Source: Megachile rotundata
Taxonomy: Eukaryota > Arthropoda > Insecta > Hymenoptera > Megachilidae
NCBI RefSeq assembly: GCF_050947335.1
Contig: NC_134991.1
Location: 5,518,001 to 5,582,000, forward strand
Length of the DNA stretch: 64,000 nt
Reading direction: 5' to 3'
Part shown: positions 50,500-63,130 of the stretch, in pieces
Numbering within the stretch: position 1 is the first letter of the stretch
Layout: the number at the start of each line of letters is the position of its first letter
Made by a program: the position numbers and the translations under genes
The notes under the pieces: model-generated
The model's database searches: none
The model's input: the letters and a program-made list of their open reading frames with translations, nothing else
What the model was told of the DNA's origin: nothing

Positions 50500-53400
50500 C
50501 TGCAAACGTTCAATTATTCAAGGATTCCATCGAACTGGTAAGTGGTAGATATTATCGTCATAGAACATGGAACGGTCGCGTGACTGTTAAATTATTCTTG
50601 CGGTAAGTTATAAAAGTGTTAGATTGTTCTATGTATAAATTCGTGCTGCTTTCGTGCCGCGAGCTTCCCGATGCTAAAAAAATGTGGGCTATTTTAAAAC
50701 ATTCGGTTAGAATTAGATAAATTTAATACAGAAGCTGAAGTATAATTGCTTGTTATCGGTTTTTGCTTTAATTACTTATTCGTAATTAATGTTTACTTAA
50801 GGTATATTAATATATCATTATGATTAGTTTTTATTACGATTGGTATGAGAATAGAGTGCACGATGCATAAATCAAAGGATATCGGAAAACACATTTAAAA
50901 CCCTGAAATATAATGTAAAAACCTTTGCACGATTCTAACCTATTAAGTTTCTATCACTCGCTATATTTCATAAATTCATTTAATACGATTAAAATTCTTT
51001 TAGAGATTCAAATCGGAATTTTGCAGAGCGTGTTTTAAAATACAGGTGTCGACGCTATAATACTAAAAAATGGTATTCGAAAAGGTAATGTACATCGAGT
51101 AAATCGTGTCCTCTTTTGAGACGATTCTTTCCCGAAAGCAAATTCGGCGCGAGACGTTAAGATGTCCCTGGGTGTTACGACAATATCTTCGACCCCAGGG
51201 CGAGTAGCTATTAGCCGACGTTATGAGCTGTTGATTCTGGCCACGTAGTGGCCCCCTAAGCTGCCGGGGTCCCGGGGACTTGATTTATTGATATCGCATG
51301 CAAAGCCCACCCCTGTGTTCTCCGATATACCCTCGGCCTACATCCCCACCATCCCCAACCTCTTCCACCCCTTGTTCCACGGACTACAGTCCCTTTCCTG
51401 GCACGGTAAAGCGCGCTATAGCCATCTCATATGTGCCCATAAATTAGTACTTTAGCATTAGAGCACGGATCTGCGCTTGCGCCTCCGACGCACAACGTAG
51501 CAACGCGTTTCGTACCTGCGAGAGTAACCGAGCTTTGCTTCCGGCACGCCAAGAGGAAACGAGACAAACCAACCAGCTCGAGGGGTGGAGACACCCTCTG
51601 CTAACATGCAGGGATTATACGAATCTAATTGGATATATGGGATTTACACGCTCCACTGTACTCCAGGTATTGCCGGAAAGCGATCGTCGGATTTCTAACG
51701 CGAAGACGCTTTATTATCAGACATCAACTTCCCACGGAATGAAAACTCTTGTTCTAACTATACATTGCCTTTTGGATGTTGATTTTCTTCGACAACATCC
51801 GAGTTACATTTAGATAGAAGGTATTCTTATGTGGACTATCTTGTGTGCTTCATTAGCTCTCTATAATCTCATATGATCATTCATATGATTCTCACATGTC
51901 ATGGACTGTCTACCTATATTAGAGTTATCACATGATTTCGATGAATTGTGATACAATGGTATAATTTCGTAAGTCTTCAAAAAATCTTCACAATTAAAAT
52001 CCTGAACTTGACCATACAAGTAGGTCTACTTGAAGGTACATTCTATGACCGCTGAAGTCTAACAGTTTCAGATGTGCTGGCAAATTATAAAGAAAGATTG
52101 TGTTTACTGTACTGACTGTCTTAAAATAATGTATGATAATTGAACAGGCACGTTTATTAACAATCCTCATGTGTTTCATTATGTTCTTTGCAACTTTGTA
52201 CTATTAGGTTGTGTTTAGAGTAGACAAGTAGTCAGACAAGTTACCAGACAAGTAACTAGTACTGTCAGTATCCAAGAGTCAAACTTATCAGGTCTTTATT
52301 TTTAATCTTATCTGCTTGTCTGGCTACTTGTCAGCTAGTTTTTGTGCTTCCTAGCTACTTGTCTAAAAATTTTAAGGATGAAAGGTGTACAAGTTGAAAA
52401 TTATAAAAATGGCGCCCTTCAGCAGTTGAGTGTTTTGTGTGTTTTAACACAAAGTCTGACAGAAAATATTAAACGCTACTCAGCAATCAATCTAAGTCTG
52501 ATTGCAAGCACTAAACTTGATCACTTAGTGTGATCACATGTGTATGTGTCAGAAGTGTAGAACGTGTGTCATCCTAGCATAAACAGTCTAAATGAAAAAG
52601 AAGTAGAATAAGATTCCTGTGCACCATATTTACCAGATAGGACAAAAATGATTTGACCCGTATACCGTCTATGGGGATATCGGTTCATTTGGCGAAGCTT
52701 AGGAACATCTGGCACGTCTGTTGCCTCTCAAGGATGAACGCTCGTGACGAGAGAGTAGCATTAGAGCTGGATGGGTGTTAAGTGCATTGGGATCAAATCA
52801 GTGTCTATGGATCGCCCATTGGCGTAGCATTTAACGATAATACTGTCTATCTAAATCTGCAAAGATGAAATGTGTCGGAAAAGCTCGGTTGCGAATATTT
52901 GCTCAGGTAGCGTGACGAAAGAGGAATCGTTTAGGAAGCAATCTCGGTTCGAATATGCAAAATCCTCCCCCTCGATCCCTTTTGTCTTGCCGGCGTTGTC
53001 AATGTTTCTTGCCGGCGTTCGTGGGTGTGGTTGGCACGATTTCACGGTACAACTACAGCAGAACTGGCGGCTAAAAGCCCGTGGATAATTTGCTGTTACA
53101 CGCCACGTGAGCATCGACGGCACCAGGCCAGAAGAGGGAAAAAGCACAAGGGACTGTCGCACGTATATATCGCGCATTATCACTTGCACCCTCCCTCCCC
53201 GCCGCGCGTGGCTGATGCATCCTGCATATGTACGCACGCTAGAACTTCCGTTAATTAACGCAGGTGAATGCTAATGACTCTTGTTACGAAATAACTGCAC
53301 GCAAAACGAGAGCTTTCGTGCGTCCGACGATCGACGATCTCTTTACGCCCTGAACAGAAAATCTGATTTTTATTCAATACCCATATATCGAACTATCGTT

Positions 53401-54754
53401 AATAACCAACGTATAGAATACCTCGAATGACTCGCGGTTAGGGGCGATTACGAATACCAATTAAATTGCGTTAATTATAAATATGACGATACGGGTCGAG
53501 TAATCACGCGAAACTATCGTTCTCCATGACGACACGCGGACAAAGGTGGTTAGTTCGAATGTTTCTGCGCTAATTGCATACCTAGTGTGATCAATAGATC
53601 AGTGCTCGTTAAATTTCAGGCACTTTAAAAACTACCTATAGTCGCCGTTAAATGACCTCGCGAATCGATACGCTTTCCTTTCACGTCATCTGTGGACGCA
53701 ACTATTTGGACAATGACGCTGTAAATTATTCTCGAATGCGGTCTTCGCGGAATTCGCGATTAATATTGATGTACATTCACTAATCAACATTTCCATATTA
53801 CTAGAGGCCTCTAATGTATTACATATAACACCAGCATTTTTGCGATATTTTTCTTTGTTCTCCGAGGAGCGAGAATGTCTGTCGGGTGCATCGTGTTCTC
53901 TAAGACAGCAATCTTCTACATTTTCTGCTGAGGGGTTGTGCATCCAACGTGCATGAATAGAATAAAATTTCGAAGATGGTCAGTTAACACAGTAAAGGTG
54001 AAGGTTTGAGGCAAACGTTCGGATCGAAGGTCCACACCTTTCGATGACTAAGGTTGCTTTCGTGCGGGTCAATTAGGAACATTGCTTTTTAAAAATTGAT
54101 CAATCACTTCGGTTGTGAGGCGCGTGCGCCAGAGCAGCTGTTCCCAGGAAGCACCTGGAATCACGGTGAGGGTGAAAACGAGCTGAAATGCTCTCGAATA
54201 ATCAGCATCAGTCGCGATGACGGCCACGTACCGACGTTCGATTGGAACGAACGAGCCGTTCACCGCTATCCGGCAATACCGTGTCGCATTTCTATGTCCG
54301 TAAGGGAATTTCTATCGTCGGTCAGCCGTATTTCGCGTTTTCAACGAGCCCGCCATGGAACGTGTTTCGAAACCGTGAGAATTTATTAGAACGCCCCATT
54401 CACGCGGTTTAATTACGCTCTTCGTTAAACGAGATTTACTTTTTCTGCCGGTGATGCGAGCTGCGGATTTATCCGACGGTTCCAACCGACCCACCAAGTT
54501 GACGCGGAATTTGCATAAACGATTATTGTCAGGCGCGATTCATTGTACACGAGTGGACCGAGGAGTCCGTGTGAATTTAACGTTCCGTTGCGAGACCGCT
54601 AACGCGTCACCCCTAGATAATTAGCTAATTAGAACGTCGTATCTGCCGCTCATGGAAAATTACCGTTTTCGAAAGTGGGCCTCTGGAATTTTTTTTTATT
54701 TTTATTTTCGTGGCCTTCGCATTTTCATGTTCGGGCAGATTTGCGTTTCACGGT
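50500..54754 (-). other. Presumed otp intron upstream of the homeodomain exon
   Basis: The missing homeodomain residues 1-46 were not found here. 51100-51560 and 52850-53250 are GC-richer, balanced stretches that could be regulatory. An inverted repeat (GGCCACGTAGTGGCC) sits near 51238. Intron status is inferred from the split homeodomain. Confidence 0.45.
52208..52368. repeat. Imperfect inverted repeat built of ACAAGTA motifs
   Basis: The left side (TAGACAAGTAGTCAGACAAG) and right side (CTTGTCTGGCTACTTGTC) are inverted matches around a ~50-bp centre, with each side also internally repetitive. It may be a small MITE or a hairpin; no target duplication was recognised. Confidence 0.5.
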
Positions 54755-55342
54755 TTTGGGATTTTTTAGGTTTTCGACTGTGGGAGTTGGAGAATTTTGG
54801 AATCTTTCGAATTTTTGGAATTTTTTGAATTTGGAGATTTAGAAGTTTGGAGATTCATACTTTGTAGTTTTGGGACTTTCGAAGTTTGGGATTTTGGAAG
54901 ATTGATACTTTGTAGTTTTGGAACTTTAGAGCTTTGGGACTCTGGTATTCCCATTATCAAAACTGTGAAGGTTGGAATTTTTGAGCTCTGGGACATTGGA
55001 AGATTGGGACATGTGAGCTTTGGGACTTTGGAAGATTGGGACTTGGGAGCTTTGGAACTTGGGAGTTTTGGGACTTGAGAGCTTGGGACCTTAGAAGATT
55101 GGGACTTGGGAGCTTTGGAACTTTAGAAGATTGGGACTTGGGAGCTTTGGGACTTTGAAAGATTGGGACTTGGGAGCTTTGGGATTTTGGAAGATTGGAG
55201 CGTGAGATATTTGGGACTTTGAAAGATTGGGACTTGAGAGCTTTGGGACTTTGGAAGATTAGGACTCTGAAGCTTTGGGACTTTTGAAGATTGGGACTTG
55301 AGAGCTTTGGGACTTCAGTGCTTTAGGACTTTGGAACATTGT
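54755..55342. repeat. G-rich array, 32-bp unit of four 8-mers
   Basis: From about 55000 the unit containing ATTGGGACTTGGGAGC and then a TTTGGGACTTT half recurs every 32 bp. The left part is a looser GGAATTTT/TTTGGAAG array. Confidence 0.88.
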
Positions 55343-58300
55343 TCAACCTTTAACCCTTCAGTGGATAGCTGATTGTACATCCATTTGTATATTGCTTCTG
55401 AACAATTCAGTATATTATATCTCATAAAAATATTACACAATTTCTCCATTTTATACTAATACCAATATGCTAATATTACAACCTACATGAATAAAAGCAA
55501 TAAGTATAAAATCTTCATCATCCATCATACAAAAGTTGCTGATAAAACTGACAAATTACAATATACATATCTAGCAATGAACTCAATTTGTCATAACTCA
55601 AGTTCAATTAATCACAACATTAACCCCAATTGAAAAGAACCGAAAGTATCAGGGAAACGCGTGATTCTTTCTATTTCTCCACGTCAATCGCGAATAGCTT
55701 AGTTTAACTGTAGAAAAGAGTTCCCGGGATCTCTCAGGGGTCTGTAGGTGGCAAGAACGAAGGTTTGGGCGAGTTCAGGGGTGGTCTAAGGTTAGGGTGA
55801 GGTGAAAGAGGCGGCGAGACCTCGTAAAGGGGGTTTCAACGGGCGTTGATATAAATTGAGCTTGCCATCAAGGCAAGCGGCGGGATCTGCCCAACACCCT
55901 AAGATATATAGAAGTAGCTTTCAGCACGCCATTGAAGAATAGTTCGACTCACTTCGCGGAAAAATGCTTGGAATCGCCGCCAAAGCGAGATAACGCTTTC
56001 TAGATTTTTCGCAGGGATCTTCCGACGATGAAAATTTAATTCAACTGACATTCTTTTATGTTCTGAATTTTTCCGGACGAAGAGGTACACAAGTTTACAA
56101 TTATTCATCGAATATTATCAAGCAATTCCTGTACAGGACAATGACGATGAAATGGTTTGTTCAAGACGAAGATGGACGATTGATCAAGATTGATCAAGAG
56201 GTTACGGAGGTCATTTCACAAATAGGTTTGCGGAAATCTATTCACTAGGTTAGTCTAATGCTGTGTTGATGTGGAACGAATATATTTTGATCGTGTATTT
56301 GGATTTTTCTTTAAATAACAAATTATCGAAGTACTTATGCTTGGCGAAGTTTGCAAAGTAGAAGTGATGATCACTGGTCAGCCTCGATGGGCATACTGTC
56401 TGTTATGAAGAAACTACACAGTATGTCGAAAAAGTAACGGAACTTTTTAAGTTTAAGGAAAACTAGCGCTATCTATTAAAACAATATGTTATCTGAAAAC
56501 ATACCTCCTCTACAAAACACAACAATCGTTATTGGAATCGAGCACCGAATTGTAAACTTATAGCGTTTAATGCGACAGAACCTTTCGTCACCGTGTCACA
56601 AAATCACAGACAAGCGCAACAAATTGCTCGCGTTGAATATTGCGAGGATCTTATCAAAACAGGCAGACGAAACTGTACATTCCTGGAATCAATTGAAACT
56701 AGTGATGGGACTTGGTGCTTCATGTATGAACCTCGAACAAAGCGCCAAAGTGCTACGTGGAAATCTCCTGGCTCTCCAAAATCAAAGTTGCGATTCCAGA
56801 AGTCCCGAAAGAAGACAATGTTAATTTGCTTTTACGATTCTAAAGGAATTATACTTCGGGAATTCGTTCCACAGGGACAAAATGTTAATGGCGAATATTA
56901 TCTGGGTGTTATGGAACATTTGTGGAAGAGGATCGTTCGTGTGAGGCCCGAATATCGAGTGTCGGGAAGTTGGTTTCTGTTGCATGATAACGCACCATGT
57001 GAACTGTCTGTTCGTGAATTTTTGGAGAAAAAACAAGTTTGTTCTAACATCTTCTAAATTCTGACTTATCTCCATGTGATTACTTCCTTTTTCCAAAACT
57101 GTAATTAGCTATAAAAGGAACGTTTTATGACGCTGTTACATCAGTCACATAACGCTTAACGCCTCAAGTATGCCTCTCAAGCACCCTCGAAAAAATCCCA
57201 CACATTACAATTTATATAAACATTGTTATAAAAATTAAATCACTTCTGAGATGAATAAAGATTAATATTATTATTTACACGTCATTGTTGCATTTAAAAA
57301 TTTTAAAACTTGCAAGGTAAAGTACGATGAAAATAAGCTGCGATATTCACATATTAAAAGTCGGAGCCTTAAGGGTTAAAAGCACGCACAATTTTAAACT
57401 CAAAAGCGGAATCGCGACCTATACACTATTTACACCGTTCAAAATTAATTAAAATATCTGTCTACGTTTCGATCTCGGCCGTGAATAAACGATCAAGCAT
57501 TAAGAAGTTATTGAACGGTGTTGAATTTTGATTTCGATCAATATCGGTTTGATAATTCATTGCAAGTAATCTGGCCGGCGATAGTTTTCTGACCGGATAA
57601 TGCTGCAACACGGGGAAAGAAAACGGTGCGGCTAATGTTTAATGAAAATAAATACTACATAAGTTTGTGCGATGTTAGCCTGATTGATGACGGTGGTTGG
57701 CCTCCTGTCCAAGGGTGGCAAGACGCATTACCCGGACCGCCCACTGTTTCACACTGCGCCACGTCAGGAGGGACATTTTCGTTGGGCCATTAGTGGATCG
57801 TCATGATCTAATGTCACTCGGAATTAAAATTTCAGGTTCACCCTCACTTTAACCCCTTAACCTACGATTTTTTTTTTGGCAAATCTTTATCTGAACTGGT
57901 AAAGAATGTTGAGGCGCTATATTTCGAAATTATATTACAATGAATTGCAATTGTTTGTACAGGTTATATTTGGAATTAAACCAAAGTTTCTGGCAAGTGC
58001 AGACAAAGAAATTTATTGTTATGACAGTAAGATAGTCAAAGAATATTTAAATGTCAGAGATTAAATACTAACTTTAGGATGTGGATCATTGAGCAGGTAA
58101 TTAAAATTCTACTCAAAATTCAATCCTGAAGAAAATGTGAGTCGAGTATGTATCAAAGATCATATCATGTGTGGACCACGATATTATAAGACAAGAGTTT
58201 AACTTTTTTCCTAGACTTTAAATAAAAAATGTGACACATAGACAAACACATTATCCCCCTGTTTCTTCAGTTCAGCTCCACATTTATGTGACTTGATTTT

Positions 58301-59859
58301 CTAAAAATGTACATGTTCCAAAAATGTTCGGACAGATAGGGTGCGATAAATTTAAATGAAAAAGCCCAGAATAAACAGCAGCAACTAACAAAAAATTAAC
58401 CGATTGAATTTTAATCTATCTCCAGAATTTTTAGACTTTTCAATGATACATGTCTGCTATGCATCGACTAATCTATACAATATTCATCGTTTCTCACCTT
58501 AAACGAATATTAAGATCGTTTACTTCGCTTAAAAAATGATAAACTTTAGTTGAACTTTCTCAATGTTTAATGTTCAATTAAACAAGTTGAATATTTAACA
58601 ACAATTCTTGTAGCGGAATTTCAAATGTTTTAAGGGTTACTGTGTATAAATTGTTAATTACGTGCATTTAGATAACGTAATGCGTAGGTAGATTTCCTCG
58701 GAGTGTTTAAAGGTACTACCAGTAATCTTAAGAAAATATAGGTAGTCGTAAAGGTGGTAACTACCGATAAAATGCACACTTGCAACCCTGGCAACCATGG
58801 AGAACCGTAAACTTGATCCATTTATGCTTTATTATTATTTCATGAACGCAATACCGTTAAGACGATTCTGTCGTTAAATTAGCCCGAATTACTCATGAAG
58901 CTGGATTTAACTTTCGAAAATTGGCACATTCGAATGTCGTCAATAACTGAGTGGTACTTCCAAGAAAAATATTTTAGTAGATTAAATGCTCGCTGAAATG
59001 TTCACATATTCATTCTTTTACAAAATTTACTAATACATATATTAGAATATTTAGAAATTTGTATTTTTCCAGTTGTGCGTTGGAAACTTATGTACTAATT
59101 AACAAAATTGGAAATAAAGAAATACAGAAACAAATATTAAAACCACAGATGTACAAATCAACCCTACAAGTATCAACCCATATGGTCAAATGAAATTCCC
59201 TGATAACAGTTGTATATATCCCCTAATTAATTTTAAAATAACAAAGATACCAAGAAATCTAATTAAAAAGTACGTAAGACCACCTAACAAACACATTTAA
59301 AAAAAAGCGTAGAAAATGATCAAAAATGGCAGAAGACAGATATGGAAGTACGAGCGCGCATTGAATCAAGCATTGAAAGTCAGATATGATCGATCTGGAA
59401 TTTCCATCGGCAAAATTCTCTACCCATAAACTATCACTGATCATTTACGCGGATGCGTCCAGCGTATATAACCAGACACGTGTACGCGGCAATCGAGTGT
59501 TTTACGATGGCGCATCAAACATGCGCGCGTCAAGTTTCACCGTAACGCGAATCACTCTCGATCACGGTTCTGTCTCGCGTTAAATCACCGACACATTGTT
59601 TCCGGCCGTCCGCCACGGCATCGAACGAATATCGAATACGCCTAGGCACACGCTACAAAATAAATCAACGTCCTGACGGAATAAGAATACACGGGGACAA
59701 CGGGCATTACCCTCCTAACATTAGTCTCGCATTAAACCCGCTCTCTCGAAATTCAAACACGTTTACTAATGCGCTGGAAATATCTGGTGTGTTTTAAAAA
59801 TAGCTTCCTTAATCATACGTTCGATCTTTTTGCGACGGGCAGAGTGTATTAACCCTTTG
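55343..59859 (-). other. Presumed continuation of the otp upstream intron, with the mariner relic
   Basis: Apart from the mariner fragment it is unique. 55640-55900, 57460-57840 and 59340-59720 are GC-richer. No further exon was recognised. Confidence 0.4.
56419..57200 (+). pseudogene. Degraded mariner (Tc1/mariner) transposase relic
   Basis: A frame at 56593-57057 matches the catalytic half of a mariner transposase: ETSDGTWC (first Asp at 56704), SKGI..EFVPQGQNVNGEYYL, and LLHDNAPC (second Asp at 56986). The third Asp motif, SPCDYFLFPKL, is found just downstream with its Asp codon at 57078, but in another frame. It lies 92 nt from the second Asp instead of about 105 nt for DD34D, so roughly 13 nt are lost. 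A TAA at 57102 and further stops follow. The N-terminal DNA-binding half is missing: only about 170 bp separate a 5' terminal-repeat-like stretch near 56419 (GTATGTCGAAAAAGTAACGG) from the catalytic region. No matching 3' terminal repeat was found. It is clearly inactive. Confidence 0.85.
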
Positions 59860-60365
59860 TGGAGATGAGAAATTTACGGGATTAGGGGATGAAGTTGAAG
59901 ATATGGGGATGTGAGGATTTAGGGATGCGTAGGAACTAGGAACTAGGAATGTAGGAATTTGGGGATATATATATTTGGGGATGTAAGAATTTGGGGACGT
60001 CAAAACTTTTGAGTGTATGAATGTGGAATATCAAGATTTGGGGATGTCAAAATTTGGGAGTTAGAGATATGGGATATGTGGATTTGAGATTATGTGCAAC
60101 ATAGAGATATTAAAATTTAGAGGAGTAGTTTTGGAGATGCAAGGATGTAGAAATATAGGAATCTGACGATGTAGGGATTTGAGGATGCAGGGATTAGATG
60201 CAGAAATCTGAGGATGTAGGATTTGAGCATATAAGGATTTGAGAACATGTGTGATCCAGGGATTAGCGAATGTAAAGTGTGGATATACGCTATAGAGATT
60301 CACACATGGAATTTGGGGAAGGTACTTGAAGATAGATGGTACTTGTAGGGATTTGGAAATGTATG
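59860..60365. repeat. G-rich array, ~16-bp unit (TGTAGGGATTTGAGGA)
   Basis: Loose 16-bp units with GGATGT, GGGATTT and TTTGGGG motifs; 60150-60250 is clearest. Confidence 0.78.
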
Positions 60366-60502
60366 AAATCTGACATAAACTTTTGGACTATCTGAGACCC
60401 ATTAACATTATATATATAATGTATATAACTAATTATCCAAAATGTTGACTTGAAATACATTATTATTATTTTAACAATAACAATGACGATGATCAATTAA
60501 TT

Positions 60503-60686
60503 CCACCCCCTTCATATTATCATAGTCACCTTATTTTCTTGCAATAAGTACCACAATCTAACCTAACCTGACCTAACCACAGTACTTTGAATACCACCCC
60601 TACATACTATCATAGTCACCTTATTTTCTTTCAATAAGTACCACAACCTAACCTAACCTAACCAAACCACAGTACCTTGAATACCT
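60503..60686. repeat. Two ~91-bp tandem units with CCTAA repeats
   Basis: The segment beginning CCACCCC followed by CATAGTCACCTTATTTTCTT is present twice (from 60503 and from 60594). Each copy ends with CTAACCTAACC-type telomere-like repeats and CCACAGTAC.TTGAATACC. Confidence 0.75.
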
Positions 60687-62684
60687 AAAAATTTCACAAC
60701 AACCACTCAAAATAGCAGTCTAACAAAAAGAACAACGCAACTACAAGAGCGTCTCGATGAAATAGTAAAAGAAGGGGTAGTAACCAGTTCCTCATCCTCT
60801 TCATCATGACAAACGCTTCATCGTACGCGAGTCGACGAAGATCCAACGCGTCTGCTATGCAACAGCCTATGCATTTTAAGGGAGGGGTGATTTTTAATGC
60901 CGTATAAATATGCATAGACCGCGATATTAGCTCTTACGTGTCGTGAGCCGAAAAATATCACGCCGGGTGCTGTGTACGCACACGAACACCGACGACCACG
61001 GGAACAGGCGAAGAGAAAAGCATCCCCGTGTACACACGCGGATGACTACGTATGGAGCAGGAGAATTGGGGTTCTCAATGGATAAACTATGTCGCCGCGA
61101 TGACCCCAGGGAGCATCATCTAACGCCCATTTTGTTATGACGTCTACCGGCTCTGAATAATTTCGTAGCCGCGAAAATACACTGTTAGGGTGAAATCGTT
61201 CGATATCGATCGAATAAAATGAATCGACTTTGAAACTTTTATTGGGAATATGAATTGAGAGGTAAAGAGGGTGAATGGAATTTGTAAGATAGTACACGTT
61301 CGCAAGAATATTCCTTGCTGCATATTTATTACCACAAATGTTTCTAGTCAAAAGAAACATCTAAGATCAAAATTGAAGCTGTTCTCCAACAATGTGGGTA
61401 TAGTTGCGTAGAGGCCATATAACGAGACTTTCAACGTGGTACTCGTATTAAACAAAGTATTTGAACTGTCACGTGATCGCAGTTATCGAACACCAAAGTC
61501 ATTTCCCATTTCTCAGGACGAGACAATAACAAACTACATTTACCCTCGGTGCAGTCACTTGTTTGTCCCAGCGGATGGTCGAATGACACCGCCATTCGTC
61601 CAGCTCCCGTGGGATACTTTGAAAGCAATACTCCGACATTCGCCACTGTGGACCGTCTCTCCGAGCGGCATATGTGACTTTTAGCAGTAGCGTAGTCGTA
61701 TATTCGAGTTTCGATTATTTCCCAAAATAAATCAGGGTATGCAGAGATTTTTGGGATGTGGAGAACCAGAAATATGAAAAGCTGGGGAAATTGGGAAATA
61801 ATCTGAGAAACTAGGGATATGGGGACTTGCAGATCTAGGCATCGAAAGTTTGCGAATTAGGAATTTTACGAATTAGGGATTTGGTTATCTGGGGATTTAG
61901 GGATCTAAGGATCTAGGGATTTCGGGATCTAAGGATTTGGGAATCTAAGGATTTGGGGATCTAGAGATTTGGAAATTTAGGGATTTGGGCATATAGAAAT
62001 TTGGGGACCTAGGGATTTGAGGATCTAGGGATTTGAGGATCTAGGGATTTGAGGATCTAGGGATTTGAGGATCTAGGGATTTGGGAATCTAGGGATTTGG
62101 GAATTTTGAAATTTGGGAATCTAGGGATTTGGGAATTTTGAAATTTGGGGATCTAGGGATTTGGAGATCTAGAAGTTTAATCTTTTTCTTCTGACATATT
62201 TCTATATTTCCCAAATTGCTATGTTATCAAATCTGTGTAAATTTGACATTCTACACTCTACATCACTGAAGACACATCATTGTGCGACTCGGATGTTAAT
62301 TATTTGACAGAATAATGTTCATTACAAGCATGTGTAAAACGCACTAAATTATTAATATAATTAATATTGTTATTTTCAATGTTAATAATATCATTAATAT
62401 TATACCGCACTCATAGTTAATATCACTATCAATATTTATATTGTCTTTGTTTATTTCATTCGCTCGATGAATGCGCACGATACGAACGTGTTAAATTCGT
62501 AATGTACGTTGCCGATAACCATTATGGGCGACCAACGTGTTAATGAAATTCTATTTCTAGAAAATATAAATTCGCGACTGTATACGGTTGCCGAATATAA
62601 ATTGAAGCATAAAGGGAAATAGCAACAATTATTAATAAAATGTGATGTTAAAAAATTGTTGAAGAACTTACATAAGTTAGAAGT
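60687..62684. other. Unique stretches between the right-hand arrays
   Basis: 60690-61730 is unique and moderately GC-rich around 60930-61140. 62176-62684 is very AT-rich with ATTAATAT palindromes. No gene seen. Confidence 0.4.
61735..62175. repeat. G-rich array, 16-bp unit (GATCTAGGGATTTGAG)
   Basis: 62010-62085 holds perfect 16-bp copies. Around it are variants such as GATCTAAGGATTTGGG and GAATTTTGAAATTTGG. Confidence 0.9.
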
Positions 62685-63130
62685 TTAGGAATTTTTGGAA
62701 ATTTTAGAATTTTGGGAATTTTGGGAATTTTGGGAATTTTGGGAATTTAGGAAATTTGGGAAATTTGGGAAATTTGGGAAATTTGGGAATTTTGGGAATT
62801 TTGGGAATTTTGGGAATTTTGGGAATTTTGGGAAATTTGGGAATTTTAAGAAATTTGGGGATTTGGGTGATTGGAAAATTGGGAATTTTAGATTTTGGAA
62901 TTTGGAGAGTTGGAAATTTGGGTAATTGGAAAATTGGGAAATTTGGAAATTGGAAAAATGGAAATTTGGTAATTTGGGAATGTGGAAATTAGGAAATTTG
63001 GTAATATGGGGATTTGCGAATTTGGAAATTTGGAAATTTGGAAATCTGGAAATTCGGGAAACTTGGAAATAGGGAAATTGGAAAATTGGAAAATTTGAAA
63101 AGTGGAAAGTTGAGAATTGGGAAAACTGTG
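62685..63130. repeat. G-rich array, 9-bp (GGGAATTTT) then 8-bp (GGAAATTT) units
   Basis: 62700-62850 is a 9-bp array and 62880-63100 has 8-bp steps. It creates a 197-residue minus frame of NFPKFP type and plus frames of WEFWEF and GNLGIL type, all artefacts. Confidence 0.9.

Noticed and set aside
50286..50606. 106-residue + frame
   Set aside because: Antisense of the otp homeodomain exon.
51481..51600. Possible upstream otp exon ending at a minus-strand CAG|GTACGA donor near 51514
   Set aside because: The translation does not resemble homeodomain residues 1-46 in any frame.
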